Counted from the stretch's first letter, positions 50,973 to 62,290 are shown. The stretch is 64,000 nucleotides of DNA from Paralithodes platypus (GCA_032716605.1 JAVRFV010002314.1:62001-126000); one strand, 5' to 3'. The notes: a model not told the origin generated them from the sequence alone. A program made the numbers and translations.

Positions 50973-52770
50973 GACAGAGACTGGTGTGAGGAAACTACCG
51001 CCGGGTCTGTATTGGTCCGCCGGAGCTCAGCTCTGGAAAAATAAAGAAAAATTTCCAGGAATTAATGCTCATAAGGTTAACCCACGTGTTCGCATACAAG
51101 TGTTAATAACCCGCCGGGTAACGGGATGCAAAGACACAGCTAACACATCTCGCTACGCGGCTGGGTGTAAAGAGGCTAAACAAATCTTCTTAGCTAAAGA
51201 ACATGAAGAATACCCTCTGATATAATGGTCCAGTATGGCACTTATAGTCTGTAGGAGGTGGTGACTGTCTCAAGATTCAATTTTGTAACAAAGCCCCCCC
51301 TCATAAAGACGCCGGCCCTTGAAATATTTTAGTAGAATAGCCCAGGGCAGGAATATACGAGATCTGATTTTTTAACGAATTGTCCCAAACGATCGTCGTA
51401 AAAATAGAAGGCGGCGATACTGAAAGTATCACCCAATTAAGGTTAATCGAAATTGAATTTGTTTATAAATTCCTTAGTTCCTCCACTTAGGGGCACCCGC
51501 CGGGTGTGGGAATCGATTTGGTTAAACCTCACTGATCCTTCAATTGCCGTAAGAGTAAAGGCAGCGATACACAGAGTAACACTCAAATGGATTGGTTAAC
51601 TATATGAGACCCAAGTCGTTTTATCCCACCCTGCTCAGGTGCACCCGCCGGGTGAGAAGTCTAAAAGTTAACCCCACAAGTTCCTGACCCCACTTCTTTG
51701 TAAAAGATCGCCGGGGAGGAACGCCTAAACAACAGCTAGGTTTTCCATGTGGTTGTCGTAAACCAGGTAGAAAAACCTATAAAAAACGAGTGTTCTCAAG
51801 AACGTCGTTTCTTTATATATCTTATATATATGTAAGGATGGGTACAGCCATCCCGCCGGGAATTTAAAGGAGGCCTGAAACCAGGCACCCACAGAGACGC
51901 AGTCCTGGAGAGCCACAGACACCTCCCCACGCCGGGGAACCAGCCAGAGTTAAAAACCACGTGTGGCCCAACACTGCTCATCGGTCAGGATTTTTCATGG
52001 TGAAACCGAGAAAAAACCCGCCGGAAGGCAAACCCCACCCAGAACAGACACCATCTGAACAATACGACACGAGGAGAGACACGCACGACTAACCAAGGTC
52101 ACAACATAATCCGTGGAATTAGCCAATACACAACTAAACCAGGAAACAAATATAGTCCGAGGAATTAGCCAATACACAACTAAAACCCGGATACACATGA
52201 CACAGTAGGGCATATTTATAAAATAAATAATAACACTAGACATGTGGCAAAGCTACGAGCGGCTGGCTAGGCCTAGGTAGACGGCATGAAAATAGTTGAA
52301 ATATAAACACACACTGGAATATCACAACAGGAACCACCGCCAACACACCACCGAAGCGATAACTTCCCACCCCGGGAAGCCTGACACGGACCCAGAAAAA
52401 ACTTCACTAAATGAAGAAAAATACGCTGGGAACGTCAGCAAACACACAGCTTACCTCATCAGAAGGATAAAAGGCAGCAATAATTAACGAGTAATGAAAG
52501 CCGCCTGCATCACCAACTAACACAACTGTGAAAAGTTCACGTGTCCACAACAGGACCACGAGGGTACATCCGAAATAGATGCCCCATACATACGACCCAA
52601 AATACACTGCACTGCGGGCAACCAGCCCAGGACACTCCTGCTACGCCTATCCTAACCTTACTCGATACATCCTAGAGTAAACAAATGAGAAAAAACTCAC
52701 TAGGGACGCAACGAATGCGGAACCAGCGGAGCCTGAAAGGTACGTCCGGGCAGGCTGAGCGCAGAGCAAA
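50973..52770 (-). promoter_or_regulatory. DIRS-3 long leader with reiterated CGCCGG motif
   Basis: 1.8 kb without a conserved ORF between gag and the terminal repeat. CGCCGG occurs ten times on the plus strand, at about 50999, 51018, 51112, 51310, 51498, 51646, 51709, 51854, 51930 and 52019, always in this orientation. Two modules of about 150 bp (GCGATAC ... GCACCCGCCGGGTG) are in tandem at about 51411 and 51561. A further repeat near 52110-52200 (AATTAGCCAATACACAACTA) occurs two to three times per copy. Probably promoter or RNA signals. Confidence 0.65.
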
Positions 52771-53082
52771 GAAGGAGGAATGACGCCTGATTCAGCGTCT
52801 GGTCAGAAATCCACACAAGTACATCCACGATATGATGGAAAGCTTATTGGATAGTTATTCTTATTTTCTTTTTGTTTTTATTTTTTACGAAGTTTTTTCG
52901 TAGTGAGAACCCAATTCATAATGACTGAAGCCATGAGTGAGGTCGCGTGCGCTCATGATGAAGGCTCCTCAGTTTTTAAATGCTCTGCGCGGTAGATTCA
53001 AACTACGGCGGATTAGTGTTTGAAGAGGATGCCTTATGTAATAGGCATGTTCGTCAATGATGGAGGGGCCACTAATAAATAT
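52771..53082 (-). repeat. DIRS-3 inverted terminal repeat, sense 5' end
   Basis: GAAGGAGGAATGACGCCTG to GGGGCCACTAATAAATAT, inverted match of 44441-44733. Contains ACGAAGTTTTTTCGT, a small palindrome, at about 52888. Confidence 0.9.
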
Positions 53083-53621
53083 AACAATGTGGTAAAGCTA
53101 CGAGAGGCTGGCTAGGCCTAGGCAGACGGATAACAGTAACATGTCGGAATATAAACAAAAAGCACTGAATTATATCACAACAGGAACCAACGCCAACACA
53201 CCACTGTAGCAAATACTTCCGGCAAAGGGAAGAACTGACTCGGGACCCAGAAAAAACTTCACTAAGTGAAGAAAAATACGCTGGGAACGTCAGCAAAAAT
53301 ACGCTACCTCATCAGAAAGATAAAAGGAAGCAATAACGCGTAATGAAAGCCGCCTGCATCACAAAGCTAGCTAACTGTGAAAAAGTTCACCTGTCCACAA
53401 CCGGACCACGAGGGTACATCCGAAATAGATGCCCCAAACACACGACCCAAAATACACTGCACTGCGGGCAACCAGCCCAGGACACTCATGCTATGCATAT
53501 CCTAACCTTACTCGATACATCCCGGAGTAAACAAATGAGAAAAAACTCACTAGGGACGCAGCAAATGCGGAACCAGCGGAGCGTGGAGAGACACGTCCGG
53601 GCCGGCTGATCGCAGAGCAGA
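53083..53621 (-). other. Solo LTR end and distal leader of DIRS-2
   Basis: AACA (53083-53086) completes the solo LTR, ATGTG (53087-53091) is its target duplication, and the rest (GGTAAAGCTACGAGAGGCTGG onward) is DIRS-2 leader collinear with 52245-52770 of DIRS-3. No gene. Confidence 0.8.
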
Positions 53622-53932
53622 GAAGGAAGAATGACGCCTGAATCAGCGTCTGGTCAAAGATCCACACAAGTACATCCACGATATGATGGAAAGCTTATTG
53701 GATAGTTATTCTTGTTTTCTTTTTCTTTTTATTTTTTACGAAGTTTTTTCGTAGTGAGAACCCAATTCATAATGACTGAAGCCATGAGTGAGGTCGCGTG
53801 CGCTCATGATGAAGGCTCCTCAGATTTTAAATGCTCTGCGCAGTAGATTCAAACTACGGCGGATTAGTGTTTGAAGAGGATGCCGTATGTAATAGGCATG
53901 TTCGTCAATGATGGAGGGGCCACTAATAAATA
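53622..53932 (-). repeat. DIRS-2 inverted terminal repeat, sense 5' end
   Basis: AGAAGGAAGAATGACGCCTG to GGGGCCACTAATAAATA. Directly abuts DIRS-1 YR sequence at 53933. Confidence 0.88.
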
Positions 53933-54305
53933 ATTCTTTGTCCAGAGACCAGGTAGGCATGAGCTGACGGGGAGGTGGGCGGAGTTTAAAACATGCCCTC
54001 ATCAAACCTGTTTCCTCCGCGACTGGTATGGTGAGACCGGTAAGGTCCAAAAATGGCATCCTAATCGCTGTTAAGTGATTTTTTAACGTTTCTACAGATA
54101 AACGTTTTTGCTCGAACAGATAATTTAAGTAATTAAAAACCAAAGCCACCGAGGGCACAGTTTGTTCTGTTCTAAGAATCCAAGAAGTAAAGGCTTGCCA
54201 ATGCGATTGATACTGTCGCTTCGTAGACTGGGTATATTGATTCATGAATTTATTGGTCACGTCTCTACCATACGGTGCTAGCCACTTGGCCTCCTGAATG
54301 TCCAT
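53933..54305 (-). pseudogene. DIRS-1 tyrosine recombinase, N-terminal part
   Basis: ATG at 54305 (MDIQEAKWLAPYGRD), open through TKRQYQSHWQAFTSWILRTE to PTWSLDK, where DIRS-2 interrupts. Completed by 36757-35516. The two halves meet at the same codon region of the intact YR (residues about 120-126). Confidence 0.9.
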
Positions 54306-56203
54306 AATGCAAAAGTCAGCGAGGTCTCTAGGTTGCCAATCGTGTCTAAGTGGAAAAACCCGACCGGAAGTGACACCGGGTGCGGGCACCACGTTTTCAA
54401 TTGCTGGTACCACAACTGCGCCGGCCACAGGGGCGCGATTAGCGAGACTACGCCCCGATAATCCTGTAGTTTGTTTACAACGTGGCACATTAGAGATGCG
54501 TCTGGCGGCGGAAACAGATAAATAGAACTCCAACTGTTCCAGTCTGTCACCAGGGCGTCTGGCCCCCCCGCCGGTGTTATCGTCCAGTGTGTGAGGTACA
54601 GTGGGAGTTTGTGAGTCTCCTCTGACGCAAACAAATCCACTTGTGGATGGTAAGGCTCCGCAATAATTTGGTTGAAAATGGTTTGCTTGAGCGCCCATTC
54701 TACTGTTGTGCTCTGTCTCCGAGACAGAGCGTCTGCCCAGACGTTTGCTACGCCTGGGAGATAGGAGGCATGAAGATGAATTTCCAGCCTGTTGGCTAGA
54801 GTAAAAATCTTTTCTGACACGTTTAGCAACTTCCGAGATCTCGTTGACCCTTGTTTCTGAATACAGTGAACTGCATTCAGATTGTCCATCCTGAAGGCCA
54901 CCGACTTGCCCCGCAAAGTAGAGCCGTGAGCCTGAAGGAAATACAAGGGGACTAGTAATTCTTTGACATTGATGTGGGAGATTTCTAAATGGGACCAAAG
55001 CCCTTGACCCTGATGCCCTTGGTTTGACTGAAAACCCCAACCTATCGTTCCTGACGCATCCGTGTCTACCCATACCGTCGGCGGAGGAGAGGTCCATGAC
55101 ATTACTGAGTGCAATGTTTCCCTCTTCGCCCAGACCGCTAGTAAGTTGTGAATTAATTTTGGTATGGGCCATAATTTTTCCGCCGGTAAAAGTGAAAAAC
55201 ATTTGTTGCCCTCCAATATTAAACGTTGGACTTTCAACCGGCCCAACATTACAGTTAGTTGAATCCAGTTGAGAGAGCCGACCAGAGATTCCCAGATTCT
55301 TCGTGTCGTAGTCCGACTGTGAAGAAACAGAAACAATTTCCTGCGAAATCTGTTTCGATTGTCCACACTCTGACTCAGAGTGAGAGAAGCTGTGTCCCAA
55401 ACCAGCCCTATCCACTGAACTACTCGTGAGGGAACAAGGTTTGACTTTACCAGGTTTACCTTGAGTCCTAGAGTTTTTACATGATTCAATGTTATGTTGA
55501 CATGATTTATGCATAATTGTTCCGTCTCTGCCACCACTAGCCAGTCGTCTAGATACCACAAAATCCTGATCCCTTGCTCTAACAAGGGCATCAGGGCCTG
55601 CCGGACTAATTTCGTGAATAAGCGAGGTGCTAGGTTCAACCCAAACGGCATCCTCTGAAAGACATAAGTCTGATGCATTATTCGTAAGGCCAGAAACCGT
55701 TGAAATCTTTTGTTTACAGAGACGTGCCAATACGCATCTGTCAGGTCTAAAGAACACATCCATCCTCCCGGCAGAAGTGTTAGCCTGATTTGATTCACTG
55801 TCAGCATCCTGAAGGAAACATTGTGAATATGGAGGTTCAGATAAGACAGGTCTACGACCGGTCTCATCTGAACACTGTCCCTTTTTGGCACTAGAAATAG
55901 TTTGGATGTAAAGACTGGGTAATTTTGAGGAACCGGGATGATGACATTCTTGGCGATCATTTCCCGGATCAGTGACTCCACCTCTAATGAAACTAAATTT
56001 GCCTTTGTCGGCTGACGTAAACGAGGTCGCCGGAGCCACTGCCAGGTGATGCCTTTGCATGCCACCATCCTCGCCCAAGTATTTAATGGCCATGCGCGGT
56101 GGCACGTCCGGAACGACCCAGTTAGCAGACAAGGGTTCGCCGGCTGTACTACCCTCTGATCCACCCGCCGTAAGACCGGCCCTGGGAGTGAGAGAGACTT
56201 TAG
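54278..56203 (-). CDS. DIRS-1 reverse transcriptase-RNase H (open)
   Basis: Uninterrupted frame from 56203 (after the gag stop) to TAG at 54278-54280. Same motifs as DIRS-3: SKLFLVPKRDSVQMRPVVD, DLTDAYWHVSV, RILWYLDDWLVV and DTDASGTIGWGF. Many scattered substitutions relative to DIRS-3. Still intact although its gag and YR are broken. Confidence 0.88.
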   Translation of the reverse strand, partial: LKSLSLPGPVLRRVDQRVVQPANPCLLTGSFRTCHRAWPLNTWARMVACKGITWQWLRRPRLRQPTKANLVSLEVESLIREMIAKNVIIPVPQNYPVFTSKLFLVPKRDSVQMRPVVDLSYLNLHIHNVSFRMLTVNQIRLTLLPGGWMCSLDLTDAYWHVSVNKRFQRFLALRIMHQTYVFQRMPFGLNLAPRLFTKLVRQALMPLLEQGIRILWYLDDWLVVAETEQLCINHVNITLNHVKTLGLKVNLVKSNLVPSRVVQWIGLVWDTASLTLSQSVDNRNRFRRKLFLFLHSRTTTRRIWESLVGSLNWIQLTVMLGRLKVQRLILEGNKCFSLLPAEKLWPIPKLIHNLLAVWAKRETLHSVMSWTSPPPTVWVDTDASGTIGWGFQSNQGHQGQGLWSHLEISHINVKELLVPLYFLQAHGSTLRGKSVAFRMDNLNAVHCIQKQGSTRSRKLLNVSEKIFTLANRLEIHLHASYLPGVANVWADALSRRQSTTVEWALKQTIFNQIIAEPYHPQVDLFASEETHKLPLYLTHWTITPAGGPDALVTDWNSWSSIYLFPPPDASLMCHVVNKLQDYRGVVSLIAPLWPAQLWYQQLKTWCPHPVSLPVGFFHLDTIGNLETSLTFALWTFRRPSG

Positions 56204-56208
56204 TTTTT

Positions 56209-58890
56209 TTATGGTGATGATGGCAGTGGTGGGTGCTTAGCCGACTGGCCGGCGTTGGCAGAAGACGGGCCCTGGCCCGGTCTGTTATACTTTTGTCCCT
56301 TATGACCTGCAAATTTACCCTGTTTATACCTGTACTGACCCTGGGTGGAAGAGGACTTAGGTGGATGAAAGGGCTTAGACCCACCCGGCTGAGCTTTTGC
56401 GACTGGCTTGGGTTTGGGAAAGTTAAAGGCAGGTTTCTTAGAAGGGGCGGGACTGTGCTTAAAGGCCTGAGCCATGTTAAAGACAGTTCTCCACACATCA
56501 GGGGACATTAAAGAGGGAGTGAGCACCGGCGACATGACCACCTGGTTGGCAATTCTGTCAGGAAGTTTCCTCACCAGGGACATCCTAAGATCCTGTCTCG
56601 CCCGCACCGCCTCGAGCAAGGCTGCACGGATATCCCCCAACGACTGAATAGAAGTCTGAAGGAGTAAACGTCGAGATAGTTCAATAGATCTTTTGACATC
56701 CGCGTCCGCGATTGCCTGAGTAGATCTTAGCATAGACTTCGCCACTTGGTGCGTAACAATGTATTGTGAAAAAAGTCTATACACCTTCCCCCGTAGCCTA
56801 AACTCCCGGTCTAGGTGAGCTGGGGAAGGTGTAGTGAAAGGATCTTTAAGTTCGCAGAGATTGATTTTAGGGGCAGCTAAAAATGCAAACAAAGCAGATG
56901 GCACTCCGCCAGCAGAGAAGACCGGCAGAGAGAACCAAGAATGGCTGTCCTGAGGGATTTGGTGTGAAGCTTTTGAGGTGAATGTGGTCGCAAAGTTCTG
57001 AGTCTCTACCTCCCATTCCACCCAAGGTCCTGGACCCAACTGTCCCACCTTCAAAACTGGATTAGCGGCCGTATCAGTGACTGTTTGTAAATCTAATTCT
57101 GGAGTGAGAGCTGACAGTGCTTTGATATTGTTAAAGCCGTCATGCTTGGACCAATCAGAAAATAGTTTTGAAGCTGAGGCAGGGGGTAGTGCAGGCGTAG
57201 CCGTATACACAAAATAGTAATGGTGATAATAATTAGGAATGGCCTTAATAGTATCATCAAGTACATTACCCAGAATATCTACAGCTCGTAACTTTCTAGA
57301 TTTATTCCCTTGGATTACCCACTCTCGGGGTACTGGGAGCTCCCCTGACAAAGTGGGCTGCGCTACTTCCGGCTTAGTTGGAACCATTTGTACCCATAAA
57401 TCATCAGGGCCGTATAAAAGGGGCATAGCTACCTTTCTTAACGGTGCTTTATCTAAAGGGGGAGGATTCACATCCGCTACTACCCTTACACTAGAAGTAG
57501 TCAGTGCCGTTGAAGCAGGCCTAGTGACCATAGTAGGTGATACAGAGGGAGGGTGCGGAATCTTAGTTAAAGCAATGGAAGTAGTCAGAGGCCGAACACT
57601 TGAGATTGTCATGGAAGCTCCCAGGTCCACTGTAGGAGTCTCCGGCTGTTGGCCAAAATATTTCGTTAGAGCATTAGCTAATAACCCATCTATCTCCTCC
57701 GCCGTGACAAATTTAGCAGATGAAGAACTAAGAGGCGAAACATTCCTGTCCTGTGAGTCGTCTAAAACTGAGGCCGACTCTTGCACCTCCATGTCAGAGA
57801 TTATAGACACGTCGTCCTTGTCATCTGGCTCGTCATGAGAGGATTCCGCCGAAGCCGGGACCCCCTCGTGTTGCCACGTTAAGTCTGGAATGGATGACGG
57901 GATCACAGCGTCCCTGTGGACGTCCGCCACGACTTGTGTCTCTTGAACCAGACGTGGGCCTTCAGTCCCAGGTTGGGAATATCTCCACACTCCTAGGCCT
58001 TGGCCCGCACTCCCTTGGGAGTCAGTTACCCCACCAACCACTGAGCCCCCACTAGACTCGTCTAGAGGGTGATAACTACCCACAGAACTCTCTAATTCCA
58101 AGGTTATAATATCCATAGGTAACTTGTCCGCCGGTACCACCCCCACCACAGTCTCTGACTCCACTCCCGCCCCATCAGATTGAACACTAGATACGTCGGG
58201 AGTAGAGGCAGAAAGTGAGGCACGAGGCTCCGGCGAACGCCGGGAGGCCTTTCGTTCATGATCTTTCCTGGAAGATTTGTGGCTTCGATGTGACCTAGAT
58301 TTCTCACTAGAATGGCTTTTGGATTTGTCAGACCTATCACTGCTCTTAGGCTGTTCCTCCTTGCTCTTCTTCCTCGCCGGGGACGAAGAGTGACTAGGCG
58401 GCTATTGTCTGAGAGGTGACCTGGACCTGGACCGCGCCCGTGACGTGGAGGCTGTCACCGGGGGCGTAGGAACACGAGGTCTCTTAGATGTGCCGGGGGC
58501 TTGAGTAAGTGCTGTACCCTGCCCAGTCTCTGCCGACTTTCGTACAATTACTCTAGATCTAGAAGGGGTACGTTTAATAAGGGGGTGCTCAATAAGTAAT
58601 TTATCCCAAAGAATTACATTGTCACATTGAAGGGCTTTATGAGCGTCTGTGGTAGCATAAGTGGACAACAACTGTCTAACCTCCCGCAAAGCGACCGCCG
58701 CGGGTCTATCATTGTTTCGCAATACTTTATAACTCAATTGAGTACAGAAGGTACAGTTTTGTGTCACCCACAAACCCCTTGATCGGTCTAGACATTTAAC
58801 ACACCTAATGCAAAGAGTGTGTGCAAAGATTGGGATACCTGAACAGGAAGGTGTAACACACAAAGCAAAAACAGGGTCTAGGGCAGCCAT
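56209..58890 (-). pseudogene. DIRS-1 gag with one nonsense codon
   Basis: ATG at 58890, TAA at 56209-56211, one frame throughout except TAG at 58402-58404 (DIRS-3 has an Arg codon, CGG, in the aligned sequence). The N-terminal Cys/His cluster is conserved (C11, C16, H24, C27, C30, C33, C46, C49), as is the C-terminal domain. A recently inactivated copy of the same protein. Confidence 0.88.
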
Positions 58891-60557
58891 GGCAGAGACT
58901 GGTAGAAAACTAACCCACCCCCGGGTTTTACTCCAGGTTCTCTATGGACCCGCCGGAACTCAGCCCTGGAAAAAAGAAAATTTCCAGGAATTAATGCTCA
59001 TAAGGCTACACCAATATGTTCGAACAACACAAGTGTTAAAGAACCCGCCGGGTAACGATCCGTAATACACAACTATCACAGCTCGCTACGCGGGAGGTTC
59101 ATAAGTCAAGATTTCAGAATATCTTAACCTGTCCAAAAGATTTACGTATATCCTCTGACATGATATAAAGACCAGCATGGCTTTTTATAAATGACGCAGT
59201 CTTCCCAGTGGTGTTTGTTAAGAATTTACTGGAAAACTCATAAAAAAGACGCCGGCCCCCGTATTATCTCGCAGATCAAAAACTGGGAAGCCTGTCTTAA
59301 ATGCTAGATCTGACTTCTCCCAAAGCTTCCTAGATCGCCGGATGTTGAAGGCGGCGATACCTAAACGTATCCCTCAATTGGCTGGTCAACTTTACTGAAT
59401 TGCAAATCAGTTAATCCCACCCTCCCAAGGTGCAACCGCCGGGTGTGAATTTAATTTATAACGTTAACCCCAACTGCTCCTATCCCCACTTCTTTGCAAA
59501 AGATCGCCGGGGAGGAAAGACCAAACAACAAACAGCCTAGTTTTACTGGCTTTGCAAAACCGGGAAAAACTATACTCAACAAGTGTCCGTATGAACACTT
59601 AGTTAAAGGGGTAAAAGCCATCCCGCCGGGAAACACAGTAAGCCTGAACACAGGCTCAACTACAGAGACGCAGTCTTGGAGAGCCGCAAGCCACCACTCG
59701 CCGGGGGAAACAAGCCTAATTTAACCACGCGTGATTAAAACTCGGCAACCAGCCGGGTTTTCATGGTGTAACCGAGAAAACCCGCCGGAAAAGGCAACCC
59801 ACCCCGCTCAGATTCAATCTGAACGCACCAAAAAGACCGTCGAATTAGCCAAAGCACAACTAACCCAGGACACATACATAGTCCGTGGAATGAGCCAATA
59901 CACAACTCATCCAGGACACACAAATCGTCCGTGGAATTAGCCAATACACAACTAAACCAGGACACACATGACACAGTAGTACATATTTATAGCATAAATC
60001 AATAACACTTGTACATGTGGCAAAGCTACGAGAGGCTGGCTAGGCCTAAGCAGACGGAAATAAGAAGAAATCATGTCGTAATATAAACAAAGGCACTGAA
60101 TCATATCACAACAGGAACCACCGTCAACACACCACTGTAGCCCATAATTCCCGGCGAAGGGAAGAACTGACTCGGGACCCAGAAAAAACCTCACTAAGTG
60201 AAGAAAGATATGCTGGGAACGTCAGAAAAAAGAAAGCTACTTCATCAGAAAGATAAGAAGAAGCCTAATAACGTGTAATGACAGCCACCTACATCACAAA
60301 GCTAGCTATCCGCGAAAACGTTTCACGCGTCCTCCACGGGACCACGAGGGTACACCCGAAATAGATGTCCCAAACACACGACCCAAAATACACTGCACTG
60401 CGGGCAACCCGCCCAGGACACTCCTACTACGCATATCCTAACCTTACTCGATACATCCCGGAGTAAACAAATGAGAAAAAACTCACTAGGAACGCAGCAA
60501 ATGCGGATTCAGCGGAGCGTGGGGAGGCACGTCCGGTCAGGTTGAACGCAGAGCAGA
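58891..60557 (-). promoter_or_regulatory. DIRS-1 leader
   Basis: Collinear with 50973-52770 of DIRS-3 but with one 150-bp module in place of two. CGCCGG recurs about nine times between 58951 and 59782 in the same orientation. AATTAGCCAA(T/A)(A/G)CACAACTA repeats lie near 59830-59960. No gene. Confidence 0.65.
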
Positions 60558-60868
60558 GAAGGAAGAATGACGCCTGAATCAGCGTCTGGTCAAAGATCCA
60601 CACAAGTACATCCACGATTATATGGAAAGCTTATGAATAGTTATTCTTATTTTATTTTTGTTTTTTATTTGTAACGAAGTTTTTTCGTAGTGAGAACCCA
60701 ATTTCATAATGACTGAACCATGAGTGAGGTTGCGTGCGCTCATGATGAAGGCTCCTCAATTTTTTATGCTCTACGCGGTAGATTCAAACTACGGCGGATG
60801 AGTGTTTGAAGAGGGTGCCTTATGTAATAGGCATAATCGTCAATGATGGAGGGGCCACTAATAAATAT
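60558..60868 (-). repeat. DIRS-1 inverted terminal repeat, sense 5' end
   Basis: GAAGGAAGAATGACGCCTG to ACTAATAAATAT. Shares private differences with its partner at 34424-34771 (ATAATCGTCAATGATGG / CGATTATGCC, GCATAAAAAATTG), showing that the two are ends of one element. Confidence 0.88.
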
Positions 60869-60910
60869 AGCCCTACACTAGACACATTCAAACACAGAGT
60901 GACAGAATAA
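60869..60910 (+). pseudogene. C-terminal end of the split LINE ORF2
   Basis: AGC CCT ACA CTA GAC ACA encodes SPTLDTFKHRVTE then TAA (60908-60910), continuing in frame from EDTII at 34423. This is the usual last segment of CR1/Jockey-like ORF2. The LINE 3' UTR follows to an undefined end near 61020. Confidence 0.85.
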
Positions 60911-61379
60911 ACTAACATTTCGCCCACATCACACACACACCATAAACCCTCCACTTAGCTCCCTCCATCCTATATCCTGACCCCCCATCCTCCACCCTAA
61001 TACCCTTATATGTGTGATATGCGCAAGTCCAGCGCCCTACACATTATCAATCGAGATACGATCGTCTAATTTTAGCCAGAATAAAAAGTAAAACAAGGTC
61101 ATCTTGTTTTGAATGGGTATTATTAATTTATATGAAAAATGAAAATAGGCAATCTCTCTCGATCTCTCTCTTACATAAAAAATATATGTATTACCCTGTA
61201 GCCTATCTGCAAAATCCCGCAACCACAAAACTACCCGAGTTGATGTCTGGGATAGTGTAAAATAGTCGTTGGTGGCGAAGTCTTATAAACCCACCACTTA
61301 ATGTATCACCACGAGACTATCACCTGATTCTTTCAAGGAGAACTAAGGTTGCTATCCTATTGTACGTCCGTGGTAGTGT
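60911..61379. other. LINE 3' UTR and unassigned flank
   Basis: C/A-rich to about 61000 (LINE 3' UTR), then A/T-rich sequence with a CT run at about 61157-61172. No gene seen. Confidence 0.4.
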
Positions 61380-61520
61380 ACAGTGAGTTAGAGCGCAATC
61401 TGGTAAAACCCTACTGAGGTCCCTGACCAGGGTTCGAAACCACACCAGTCTGGTAAAACCTACTGAGATCACTAACCAGGGTTTGAAACAGCGTCAGGCA
61501 GGCCACTGGGCCTGGGGATT
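61380..61520 (+). repeat. tRNA-like repeat with duplicated half
   Basis: GTGAGTTAGAGCGCAATCTGG and CCAGGGTTCGAAACC look like A- and B-box regions. The stretch TCTGGTAAAACCCTACTGAG to GGGTTCGAAACCACACCAG is duplicated as a second, diverged 49-bp unit. Probably an old SINE head. Confidence 0.45.
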
Positions 61521-61654
61521 TTCGGGAGGGTTTAATTCCCCTTGTACACCCAGCATTTCATATGTGTTAGTGATATTGTGTTTCATTGTTGTTTGATTAA
61601 ATTTAGTATGTGTTGCTTTGTGATACCTGTCAAAAATTAATTTATTTGTTCTTA

Positions 61655-62290
61655 TTAATTGGTAACTGGTCATGGATTAGGAGAGATAAATTGACTCGTA
61701 CCCTTTTTGAGTTAGAGAGGTTAGGGGTAGAGTAATCGAGCTAATATCCTACGTTGGAGTCCTTGGAATACCATGTGTGTTCATTACTTTCATTGATTTC
61801 ATTAGTTAGGTTTATTTGTAAATTAATTGGTGGGTTGGTGAAAACAAATATGAATTAATACCATTTGGGAAGAGTCAGCCAGGGAAATTAAGTGGGGAAA
61901 TGTACAGCCCATTTGCCTGTAGCCCTTTATGAGTTACAGAGGATAGGGGTCACGATTTCTGGCCTACCAATTTGGAACGGAATAGTTTATGTAGTTGCAA
62001 TGAGAAGTACTTGAAGGATATTACAGTACTGTACTCTCATTGAAATTACAATACCTATGCCCTGTTTCAAATTGGTAGTCCAGAAATTGTGACCCAAAAA
62101 TTGTAACCCAAAAATTGTGACCCTCTGTAACTCAAAAACGTCTAGAGCGAATGGACTATAAGTTTCCTCACCTATTCCCTGGCTGGCTCTTCCCAAATGT
62201 TAGAAATATTAGCTCGATTACTCTTAGTACATTTCGAGTTATGAGAGGTTGGGGTGGGGATTTCTGGCCTACCTATAGTGAACAAGGTAC
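61655..62290. repeat. Diverged foldback repeats related to family G
   Basis: Several pieces recall the G arms: GAGTTACAGAGGATAGGGGT, CACGATTTCTGGCCTACC and the inverted CCTCTGTAACTCAAAAACG, CTATTCCCTGGCTGGCTC. They appear nested or tandem in both orientations. Old and degraded. Confidence 0.5.

Larger units (their letters stand above)
44386..53082 (-). mobile_element. DIRS-3: innermost, full-length DIRS element, 8697 bp
   Basis: Minus strand, termini TAGGTTTGACTCC and ACTAATAAATAT. Complete set: 1.8-kb leader, gag (869 codons), RT-RNase H, YR (326 codons), G15 tract, ICR and both terminal repeats. All three frames are open, and the RT (YLDD), RNase H and YR (Arg, His-x-x-Arg, Tyr) residues are all present. 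As the innermost copy it is the youngest of the nest. Candidate autonomous element. The only doubt is the TAA immediately before the gag/pol slip site. Confidence 0.94.
36758..53932 (-). mobile_element. DIRS-2: middle DIRS element (17.2 kb including nested insertions)
   Basis: Termini TAGGTTTGACTCC (36758) and CACTAATAAATA (ends 53932), inserted in the YR gene of DIRS-1 between the codons for LDK and SLLHS. Its own sequence (36758-44149 and 53087-53932 region) is about 8.2 kb. Heavily damaged: YR 5' deletion, frameshifted RT, a gag-to-RT deletion, A/T-rich replacement of the middle of gag and a duplicated leader block. It carries a solo LTR, which in turn carries DIRS-3. Confidence 0.92.
34424..60868 (-). 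mobile_element. DIRS-1: outer DIRS element (26.4 kb including nested insertions)
   Basis: Minus-strand DIRS with termini TAGGTTTAACTCC (34424) and ACTAATAAATAT (60857-60868). Its own sequence is 34424-36757 plus 53933-60868, minus a TTAA element: 8637 bp, against 8697 bp for DIRS-3. Inserted in the LINE with no target duplication: codons D-T-I-I at 34423 join S-P-T-L at 60869 in frame. It is split within YR by DIRS-2, and YR also carries MITE F3. Gag has one nonsense codon. Inactive. Confidence 0.93.
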
